DNA of 13,259 nt. Source: Acidobacteriota bacterium (GTDB lineage Bacteria > Acidobacteriota > Terriglobia > UBA7540). Under the pieces are notes generated by a model. The model did not search any database. It had not been told where the DNA came from and saw nothing but the letters and a program-made list of their open reading frames with translations. Positions 6,833-12,813 of the stretch are shown piece by piece. The stretch lies in contig JAKAWO010000046.1 in the NCBI GenBank assembly GCA_021827255.1, forward strand, positions 1-13,259. Reading direction: 5' to 3'. Position numbers and translations under genes: made by a program. Positions within the stretch are counted from its first letter, which is position 1, and each line of letters opens with the position of its first letter.

Positions 6833-7528
6833 CTACCTCACCGGCGCAGGCCTTGGCGCCTTGGCGCCTTCGCGTGAAGCCTTGGTTCCCACCACGCTTT
6901 CCAGCTTCGCCTGCACATCGGCGAACGTTTCAAAAGCGCGGCACCCAATCCGTCGCCGCCGGCAATAGCCGAGCAACTGCTTCTTGGCAAACACCACGTC
7001 CGCTTCTTCCACCGCAAAGCGGTCGGAGAACCCGTCACCGACAAAGACCACCTGCGAGTTCTCGCCCCGCAAACGTCGCATCGCCGCCGCCTTGCACGTT
7101 GCGCAGCCGTGCTCGCAATCCGAATGCGGAAATGACGCCGCCAGGCGCCGACCGGTTGCCTCCAAGTGGCTCGCATAAAGGTGCCGGCCGTTTTCGAGCT
7201 GCCCATCTACTCCGGCGCGTTTCAAGATGCGTGAGATCACGTAATCAAACCCGTCGCTCACCACGTAAAACGGAATTCCCTGGCGCTCGGTGAGCTGATA
7301 AAACGCGGCAAAAGTTGGGTCGAGCGGAATGGCGTCAATCACCGCGTTCAGTTGTTCCGGCGACGCGTCCACCAGCGCCATTTGCCGCTCCAAACACTCG
7401 CGCGAGCCGATGAGGCCCCGCACCCATTCGTCCTCCACCTCGCGCCACATGGGGTGCGCCAGCTCTTCCAGGATGCGGTCCGTCACGTCCGCCTGCGTGA
7501 TGGTGCCGTCAAAGTCCGAGAAGATCAT
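6833..7528 (-). CDS. MtnX-like HAD-IB family phosphatase
   Basis: Haloacid-dehalogenase-type Mg-dependent phosphatase of 231 residues. Motif I is DFDGT (Asp5 nucleophile, Asp7), motif II is VVSDG (Ser91), and motif IV is GDGFSD (Asp165, Asp169). A cysteine cluster with Lys (Cys138, Cys142, Cys145, Lys146) resembles that of MtnX, the methionine-salvage enolase-phosphatase partner of B. subtilis (about 235 residues). No other methionine-salvage gene is nearby, so the substrate could differ; phosphoserine phosphatase-like activity is another option. The ATG at 7528 is chosen because the fold starts there; upstream in-frame sequence is repeat. No Shine-Dalgarno is present. The last ~15 residues (SREGAKAPRPAPVR) run through an octamer repeat. 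Confidence 0.88.
   Translation of the reverse strand: MIFSDFDGTITQADVTDRILEELAHPMWREVEDEWVRGLIGSRECLERQMALVDASPEQLNAVIDAIPLDPTFAAFYQLTERQGIPFYVVSDGFDYVISRILKRAGVDGQLENGRHLYASHLEATGRRLAASFPHSDCEHGCATCKAAAMRRLRGENSQVVFVGDGFSDRFAVEEADVVFAKKQLLGYCRRRRIGCRAFETFADVQAKLESVVGTKASREGAKAPRPAPVR
6850..6873. repeat. Three-unit 8-bp tandem array inside the 3' end of the phosphatase gene
   Basis: On the plus strand, GCCTTGGC at 6850 and 6858 is followed by the variant GCCTTCGC at 6866. The array encodes part of the non-conserved C-terminal tail of the HAD protein and ends 15 bases before its stop codon. It suggests repeat capture or expansion at the gene end. Confidence 0.7.
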
Positions 7529-7534
7529 CGGCGT

Positions 7535-7580
7535 GGAGTTGTGGAGTCTAGGAGTTGGGGAGTTGGCGAACTCCAACTCC
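7535..7580. repeat. Four-unit degenerate octamer array (GGAGTNNN) with inverted tail
   Basis: The core GGAGT starts at 7535, 7543, 7551 and 7559, exactly 8 bases apart, with three variable bases per unit. It is followed by the inverted core ACTCC at 7570 and 7576. GGAGTT (7559-7564) and AACTCC (7569-7574) can form a 6-bp hairpin with a 4-base loop. The array ends 6 bases before the phosphatase ATG. Confidence 0.8.
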
Positions 7581-7605
7581 GACGACGGGTCGTTACCATG
7601 CCTCA

Positions 7606-7935
7606 CTAGTGCCTCCTGGCCGCAGGGCAGGCCTCGACCGTGTACCCAAGGCGCTGCAACTCGAGATGGGCGCCGGACTTCCCGCCGCTGTGTTGAGCGT
7701 GCGGACTCGCTTCCCCCGTCGCGTACTTCCAGGCACGTCCGACAACGTATTTCGCCGACCAATGCCTACCGCGCGCAACTAGGCAGTACTTTGTGGCCCT
7801 GTGTTGGCGCGGGACCTTGTCCGGACTGCCAATCTCCTCAAGCGCATTCTCAACCTCCTCGCGCCTTAGCTTCGCCACAACCTTGTCCTCCCAAGCGTCC
7901 ACGGCCGACGCTCTTCTGCGCGGACCCTTCCCCAT
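7606..7935 (-). CDS. Small protein resembling the N-terminal domain of ScoMcrA-type restriction enzymes
   Basis: A 109-residue protein with a basic N-terminus. The stretch from REEVENALEEI (25-35) through CLVARGRHWSAKYVVGRAW (51-69), YATGE (71-75), SGG (83-85) and LQRLGYTVE (93-101) recalls, from memory, the N-terminal head domain of ScoMcrA-like type IV restriction endonucleases. There, the pattern Y-L-x-x-x-G-x-x-Y-x-x-K-A-V-V-G-x-A precedes a SGG and an LGF motif. No nuclease domain (HNH) is present, so this is a lone domain or a remnant. The ATG at 7935 has AGGG about 6 bases upstream. It sits between two metabolic genes with 63- and 77-base gaps. Function unknown; the family assignment needs a profile search. 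Confidence 0.6.
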   Translation of the reverse strand: MGKGPRRRASAVDAWEDKVVAKLRREEVENALEEIGSPDKVPRQHRATKYCLVARGRHWSAKYVVGRAWKYATGEASPHAQHSGGKSGAHLELQRLGYTVEACPAARRH

Positions 7936-7998
7936 GAAAGGCCCTTGCTCAATTCAGACTGCGAACTGACCCTCGCAACCGCCCTTATCTTTCACCAT

Positions 7999-9315
7999 TT
8001 AACCTTGCCGCTCATCCACCAGGCGGCGCATTTTCCGGCCTTGCGCCAGGGCGCCCGGCCGATGAAACCTGAACGCCAGCCGGTACATGCCGCACGTGTG
8101 GTTCGCCCACATTTCCGGGTAGCGGCTCTCGATGTTCTGGCGCACGGCTTGCTCCACGCGGCTAGCTTCGATGCCGTCGGTCAACTCCATTCGGAACTCC
8201 AGCACATCGTGCAAGCCTTCTTGCCGCACCGCCACCTGCCAGTTGGGCGAGATTCCTTCTACGTTGTGCAGCACGTTTTCCAAAATGGCCGGGTGGAGAT
8301 TCCCTGCGCCCATGACCACCATTTCGTCTCGCCGTCCCTTAACGGCCGAGAGCCGCCGCAGCGTCACTCCACAGGAGCAGGGTTCGGTGATAACCCGCGC
8401 CACATCTCGCACGCGGTAGCGAATGAGCGGCATCACACGCCGCCCGAGGGTGGTCACGACGAGCTCTCCGTATCCTTCCGCGTCGGGATCCAAAATCTCA
8501 AACAAGAAGTTGAATTCGTCGAGATGATATCCCTGCTGCTCGCGGCACTCCATCCCGCAGCCGCCGCCCATTTCCGTCGAGCCGTAGCCTAGAATGACCG
8601 GGGCTTTCCAAACCTCCTGGATGTAGTTTCGATACGCGTCGGTCATGCGGTCGCCCGCCGCCAGAATCAGTTTGACCGGGGCGGCGCCTTCCTTCTCCGC
8701 GATCTCGCTCAGGCTAACCAGCCAGGTGGGATCGGCCACAATCACGTTGTAGCGATAGAGACCCAGCCGCGAGTACGTTTCGCGTGGCGCCGGCTTTCCG
8801 ACCGCCGACGAGAAAGCACCGATCGCCCGGCAGGCGGAAAAAGTGACCCAACTGCTGATCCAGTAGCCGCCATCGAAGGCGCAAACCACCCGGTCTTCGG
8901 GCCGCACGCCGTTCTCGTAAAGCGCCGCCGCCTCATACCGCGCCGCCCGCTCGAGCTCCCGGTAATCAAAGTACACGCGCTTCGGCTCGCCGCCGGTTCC
9001 CGTCGTCTCGAAGACCGCTTGCGGCTCGCGGCAAAGAAAATCCTCCGGCGGGCGCGACAGCAGGTCTTCCGGCGTCGTAAAAACGCCGCCCAAGTCGGCC
9101 GGCCGCCGCACTCGCTCCGGTTGAATTCCTGCTGCCTGGAGCTTGCGCGCCAAGAATTTCTGCCGCTTCGCCGCGTACCCGAACGTTTTCCGGAAACCGT
9201 CCTCCTGTATCCGCCGGATCAGCGCCGGCGGCAGCGACTTGCCCAGGCGCGCCAGCCTCGGCACGGAATCACCGATCACCGCCTGCTCCACGAATTGTCG
9301 GAGGCTGGTTAGCAT
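7999..9315 (-). CDS. Phenylacetate-CoA ligase (PaaK)-like AMP-forming acyl/aryl ligase
   Basis: Member of the adenylate-forming superfamily, 438 residues. It activates a carboxylic acid as acyl-AMP and, in relatives, forms the CoA thioester. Visible motifs are the P-loop ETTGTGGEPKR (103-113, in place of the usual SSGTTGKPT), the A5 motif GYGSTEMGGG (243-252), Cys-rich CGMEC (253-257), the ribose-binding Asp304 in YRVRD, CSCG (313-316) and the hinge GRRDEMVV (327-334). A lysine in the C-terminal GRKMRR could be the adenylation lysine. The ATG at 9315 has AAGGA 8 bases upstream. The substrate is unknown; it could be a fatty or aromatic acid, or direct loading onto the nearby ACP2. Confidence 0.85.
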   Translation of the reverse strand: MLTSLRQFVEQAVIGDSVPRLARLGKSLPPALIRRIQEDGFRKTFGYAAKRQKFLARKLQAAGIQPERVRRPADLGGVFTTPEDLLSRPPEDFLCREPQAVFETTGTGGEPKRVYFDYRELERAARYEAAALYENGVRPEDRVVCAFDGGYWISSWVTFSACRAIGAFSSAVGKPAPRETYSRLGLYRYNVIVADPTWLVSLSEIAEKEGAAPVKLILAAGDRMTDAYRNYIQEVWKAPVILGYGSTEMGGGCGMECREQQGYHLDEFNFLFEILDPDAEGYGELVVTTLGRRVMPLIRYRVRDVARVITEPCSCGVTLRRLSAVKGRRDEMVVMGAGNLHPAILENVLHNVEGISPNWQVAVRQEGLHDVLEFRMELTDGIEASRVEQAVRQNIESRYPEMWANHTCGMYRLAFRFHRPGALAQGRKMRRLVDERQG

Positions 9316-9344
9316 CTGGAAATCCTTCGCTTCCGCGAGTCGCT

Positions 9345-9376
9345 ACTCCTCGACTCCACGACTCCCGGACTCCGCT
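9345..9376. repeat. Four-unit degenerate octamer array (ACTCCNNN)
   Basis: The core ACTCC starts at 9345, 9353, 9361 and 9369 with an exact 8-base period and three variable bases per unit. It fills most of the 63-base gap between the glycosyltransferase stop and the ligase start. It is the same core as the array at 7535, in the opposite orientation. Confidence 0.8.
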
Positions 9377-9378
9377 CT

Positions 9379-10566
9379 CTACATCAAATATGCCGATTCT
9401 CCCGCGCGCGAGGGCGGCGCGGCGAGCAGATCAATGAACGTTTCTTTATCGAGCAGCGCCCGCGCCACCTGGGCCACAGCGTGAGCGGCGTCCGGCCGCG
9501 CCAGCTCGCGCGCCCGCTGGCTCATGGCCTTCAGGCCCTGGGCGTCTCGAAGCAGGGCGGAGACGGCTTTCGGGACCTTCTTCACCCTCCGCGTCGCGAC
9601 CGCTGCGCCAAGACCCTTGAGATAATTCAGATGGCGCTCTTCCGGCCCCGGAATCGGGTGCGTCAGAATCATCGGCAAGCCCGCCGCCAGCGCCTCCGAC
9701 GTCGTCAGCCCTCCCGGTTTGGTGATGAGGAGGTCGGAGGCCGCCATGAGCTCCGGAATGTTGTCCGTCCACCCAAACACGCGCAGATCGAGCGCCAAGC
9801 GCCCATGGAGCCTTTCGAGTTTCTCTCGGAGTTCCCGGTTGCGGCCGGCGACGGCCAGCACTTGCAACGGCTGGCCGCACACTTCGAGCGAGCGGACAAT
9901 CTCATCCACCGGCGCCGGGCCCATCCCGCCTCCCATCACCAGAATCACCGGCCGCCGCGCGTCCAGCCCCAGCGCCCGCAGCAGCTCCGTGCGGTCAAAG
10001 CGCAAGGCAAAAGCCGGGTCCACCGGGATGCCACAAGTCACGATGCGGTGCGGTGAGACGCCCCAGCCGGTCAGTTGCCGCTTGGCCTGGTCGCTGCCCA
10101 CACAGTAGAAATCAATTTCAGGCTGAACCCACGGCGGTTCCGTCTGGAAGTCCGTCTGCACGGCCAGGATCGGCGCATTAAACACGCCCTCCCGCCGCCC
10201 CAGCGCGGCAATCTCCGCCGCGCCAATCTCTGTCGCAATCACCAATTGCGGCGACATGGCTTTGAGCTGGCTCAAAACCGCGCGGCAACCGTGCCGGAAA
10301 ACCCAGGCGGGCGCCGTCGCCCGCTGCCGACGCGCCTGCCGCCGCTCAAATATCCATCGCCACGCCCACGGCGCGCGCCGCAGCATCCACCAGTAAGGCC
10401 GCACGTACAGCAACAGAAACCATCGAGTGGCGAAATCGAGCGCGTCAATCGTCCGCGCCTCAATGTCCTCGCCCCCGTCGTAAAGCGCCCGGTGGACTAC
10501 CTCCGCCGCCCGCAGGTGCCCCGCCCCAATCCCCAGCGATAATATGGCAATTTTCCTCACTCGCAT
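9379..10566 (-). CDS. GT28-family glycosyltransferase, MGDG synthase/UgtP-like
   Basis: Likely transfers a sugar from a UDP-sugar to diacylglycerol or a related lipid at the inner face of the membrane. The protein has 395 residues. The N-terminal acceptor domain begins with ILSLGIGAGHLRAA (8-21), the signature of MGDG synthase and processive diacylglycerol glucosyltransferases. An aromatic-basic stretch (about 48-75, YVRPYWWMLRR) is suited to membrane contact. The C-terminal donor domain has VMGGGMGP (209-216), FGWTDNIPELMAASDLLI (263-280), KPGGLTTSEALA (282-293) and PGPEERHLNYL (305-315). The ATG at 10566 has only a weak GGCGGA upstream. Sugar and acceptor are inferred from the family only. 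Confidence 0.88.
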   Translation of the reverse strand: MRVRKIAILSLGIGAGHLRAAEVVHRALYDGGEDIEARTIDALDFATRWFLLLYVRPYWWMLRRAPWAWRWIFERRQARRQRATAPAWVFRHGCRAVLSQLKAMSPQLVIATEIGAAEIAALGRREGVFNAPILAVQTDFQTEPPWVQPEIDFYCVGSDQAKRQLTGWGVSPHRIVTCGIPVDPAFALRFDRTELLRALGLDARRPVILVMGGGMGPAPVDEIVRSLEVCGQPLQVLAVAGRNRELREKLERLHGRLALDLRVFGWTDNIPELMAASDLLITKPGGLTTSEALAAGLPMILTHPIPGPEERHLNYLKGLGAAVATRRVKKVPKAVSALLRDAQGLKAMSQRARELARPDAAHAVAQVARALLDKETFIDLLAAPPSRAGESAYLM

Positions 10567-10640
10567 AAACCAATCCGCCCCCTCGGCGTTGCCGCGTCGC
10601 AGTGGCAGCCTTCAGGCCGCCATCCCTCCATAATTCTCAG

Positions 10641-10665
10641 CCCTCTCCCCGACCGCGGGAGAGGG
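10641..10665. repeat. Perfect 9-bp inverted repeat between fabF and the glycosyltransferase
   Basis: CCCTCTCCC (10641-10649) pairs with GGGAGAGGG (10657-10665) around a 7-base loop. There is no adjacent T-run. It is the kind of GC-rich intergenic palindrome often found dispersed in bacterial genomes. It could act as a terminator-like or mRNA-stabilising structure downstream of fabF. Confidence 0.6.
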
Positions 10666-10751
10666 TGGCCGACAAAGGAGGCCGACTGAGGAGTCACGTC
10701 CTTACAGCGCAGCACATCCCTGAACGCGGCGCCCCGTATCGCCACTTCCCG

Positions 10752-10769
10752 GTCGCCCTAAAGGGCGAC
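10752..10769. repeat. 18-bp palindrome (GTCGCCCT / AGGGCGAC)
   Basis: GTCGCCCT (10752-10759) and AGGGCGAC (10762-10769) are perfect inverted copies separated by AA. It is 54 bases beyond the fabF stop. It may be a dispersed palindromic element or a transcript 3'-end hairpin. Confidence 0.6.
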
Positions 10770-10803
10770 GCTACGAATCGCCGGCCCTTCTGGTTTCTCT
10801 CGC

Positions 10804-10831
10804 CACTCGTCACTTACCACTTGTCACTGTG
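10804..10831. repeat. Four-unit heptamer array (CACTNNN) overlapping the fabF stop codon
   Basis: The core CACT starts at 10804, 10811, 10818 and 10825, an exact 7-base period with three variable bases per unit. The last unit contains the fabF stop codon (10824-10826). Confidence 0.75.
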
Positions 10832-12053
10832 GTTTCCGTACCAGGAGCACGGCATTGAGGCCGCCGAAGGCGAAAGAATTGGAAACAGCCACGCGGATCG
10901 GCTTTTCCCTCGCCTGGTTGGGCACATAGTCCAAGTCGCACTCCGGGTCGGGCTGGGTGTAATTGGCGGTGGGAGGGATGATGCCGCGCTCGAGCGCCAT
11001 GACGGTCGCCACCAATTCCACCGCCCCGGTTGCTCCCATCGTGTGCCCGTGCATGGACTTGGTCGAGCTGACGGCAATCCTTCGCGCCCGCTCTCCAAAA
11101 ACTTCTTTGATGACCCGCGTCTCCGTGGCATCGTTCAACCGCGTTCCCGTTCCGTGAGCGTTGATGTAATCCACCTCGTCCGGAGAGACTTGAGCTTCCT
11201 CGAGCGCCATGCGGACCGCCCGCGCGGGCCCAGCCACGGTCGGCTGAGTCATGTGGCTGGCGTCCGAGCTGAGGCCGTATCCGGCGAGTTCGGCGTAAAT
11301 TTTCGCCCCTCGACGCTTGGCGTGTTCCAGCTCCTCGAGCACCAGGATTCCCGCGCCTTCCCCGATGACCAGCCCGTCGCGGTCGGCTGAAAAAGGCCGG
11401 CAGGCCGTGGCTGGATTTCCGTTGCCCGCCGCCAGCACCCGCACCGATTCCCAGCACCGCATCATGCCGTAGGTGATGGGCGCGTCGGCTCCGCCCGCCA
11501 GCATGACGTCCGCCATGCCGAATTTGATCAGATGGAAGGCCTCGCCCAGGGCGTGGCCGGAAGAAGAACAGGCCGTCGCCGTGGAGAGCGATGGCCCTTG
11601 GGCGCCGTACTCCATGCAGATTTGCGACGTGGCGGCGTTGTGCATGATTTTGGGGATTGTAAAGGGATGGAGCCGTGTGGCCCGCTTGGCGTAAAGATTG
11701 TAATAGCCTACATCAAAGGTCGCCGCGCCCCCCATGCCCGTCCCGATCACCACCCCAAACCGCGGCCGCTCCGCCTCGGGAACCTTCAGCCCCGCCGACT
11801 CAACCGCCTCGCGGGCGGCGATCAACGCCAGTTGGCTGAAGCGGTCCAGCAGGTCTAAACGCTTCGGGTCAAAGTAATCCGCGGGATTGTAGTCGGAAAT
11901 CTCCGCCGCGATCTGAACGCTCAGCGAGGAGGGGTCAAATTGGCTGATCCGGCGAACGCCCGAACGCCCTCGGAGGAGGTTTGAGAAAAACGACTCGCGG
12001 TCCTTCCCGGTCGAGGTGAAAACGCCCAGCCCGGTGACGACGACCCTGCGCAC
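10824..12053 (-). CDS. fabF: FabF-like 3-oxoacyl-[ACP] synthase (KAS II family)
   Basis: Condenses acyl-ACP with malonyl-ACP. From the GTG at 12053 it has 409 residues, the FabF length, and begins VRRVVVTGLGVFTSTG. The catalytic Cys162 lies in TACSSSGHALGEA, His300 in NAHGTGT and His337 in KSMHGHTMGATGA, with Lys332. The C-terminal loop reads NSFAFGGLNAVLL instead of the usual FGFGGTN, and position 335 is His where E. coli FabF has Thr. A perfect AGGGAG 6 bases before the GTG fixes this start; a TTG ten codons upstream is less likely. It lies 26 bases after the ACP2 gene and is not in the core fab operon, so it may be either the main elongation enzyme or a dedicated ketosynthase. Confidence 0.92.
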   Translation of the reverse strand: MRRVVVTGLGVFTSTGKDRESFFSNLLRGRSGVRRISQFDPSSLSVQIAAEISDYNPADYFDPKRLDLLDRFSQLALIAAREAVESAGLKVPEAERPRFGVVIGTGMGGAATFDVGYYNLYAKRATRLHPFTIPKIMHNAATSQICMEYGAQGPSLSTATACSSSGHALGEAFHLIKFGMADVMLAGGADAPITYGMMRCWESVRVLAAGNGNPATACRPFSADRDGLVIGEGAGILVLEELEHAKRRGAKIYAELAGYGLSSDASHMTQPTVAGPARAVRMALEEAQVSPDEVDYINAHGTGTRLNDATETRVIKEVFGERARRIAVSSTKSMHGHTMGATGAVELVATVMALERGIIPPTANYTQPDPECDLDYVPNQAREKPIRVAVSNSFAFGGLNAVLLVRKPQ

Positions 12054-12079
12054 CGTGAACTCCCTGCTTTGTGAGGATG

Positions 12080-12370
12080 TCAATTGCTTGCAGCCGGGGT
12101 CTCGCCCTTGGCTATCGCCACCAAGTCAGAAATATCCTTGCCCTCCAGGACGCGCGTCAGACTATCCACCACTTGCCGCACGCTCTTCATGTTCTGGGCC
12201 ACAGCATCTGGAATGTCAATCTTGAACTCTTCCTCAAGCGCGAAAAGAATGTTGACGCCATCCAAAGAATCAATTCCGAGCTCGGCAAAAGTAGAATCTA
12301 TGGTCACTTTGCAGGGATCAAGGTGCTGCTCCCGGGCGATGATTTCCATGACTTTGTTGGCTACGTCCAT
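12080..12370 (-). CDS. Second acyl carrier protein (ACP2)
   Basis: A 96-residue acyl carrier protein, longer than ACP1 by a C-terminal tail after about residue 80 (SDLVAIAKGETPAASN). The phosphopantetheine Ser35 lies in LGIDSLDG. Helix II reads DGVNILFALEEEF, so the helix-II Glu of E. coli ACP (E41) is Asn40 here. Helix III (DAVAQNMKSV) lacks the acidic residues of ACP1. These changes imply a different set of partner enzymes. The ATG at 12370 has GAGGAG five bases upstream. It is followed after 26 bases by the FabF-like gene, its most likely partner. Confidence 0.95.
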   Translation of the reverse strand: MDVANKVMEIIAREQHLDPCKVTIDSTFAELGIDSLDGVNILFALEEEFKIDIPDAVAQNMKSVRQVVDSLTRVLEGKDISDLVAIAKGETPAASN

Positions 12371-12420
12371 CTCGGCTCCTCAAACTTCATTTTAACACCT
12401 TCGCCATCTCCTGCGCATCC

Positions 12421-12813
12421 TCAAGACGGTATTTCCATGGCGCTGCTGGAGGATAACTCCCCCACCACTCGCAGGAGCTCTGAAAGCTGAAAGGGCTTCT
12501 CGAGCAGACCCTGGGCTCCTAAGTCCTCGGCGAGCTTCCTGTCCGCCCCGCTGATAAATGAGGACATTAAGATAATCCTTTGTTTTGAACCGTGTTGGCG
12601 AATCTTCCGCAGCAGGTCCCACCCCGTGTGCCCAGGCATCCGAAGGTCAGCAATGACGATACCGTAACCCTCGACTTCCCCCGTCAAAGCCTGCCATGCT
12701 GCAAACCCGTCCTCCACAGCGTTAACGGCATAGCCACTCCCCGCCAAGAACTCCGAAAGCAAGTCCCGACTTTCTTGATCATCATCAACAATAAGGATCT
12801 TTGCTAACGCCAC
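12421..12813 (-). CDS. Stand-alone receiver-domain response regulator (CheY/Spo0F-like)
   Basis: Single receiver domain with no output domain. From the GTG at 12813 it has 130 residues. The acidic pocket is in ILIVDDDQ, the phosphoacceptor is Asp56 in IADLRMPG, the switch Ser is in LMSSF and the conserved Lys is in EKPF. It probably relays phosphate or controls a partner by protein contact. An upstream TTG at 12852 would add 13 non-conserved residues; neither start has a clear Shine-Dalgarno. It is 50 bases upstream of the ACP2 gene on the same strand, so it may lead that operon. No histidine kinase is in the window. Confidence 0.88.
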   Translation of the reverse strand: MALAKILIVDDDQESRDLLSEFLAGSGYAVNAVEDGFAAWQALTGEVEGYGIVIADLRMPGHTGWDLLRKIRQHGSKQRIILMSSFISGADRKLAEDLGAQGLLEKPFQLSELLRVVGELSSSSAMEIPS

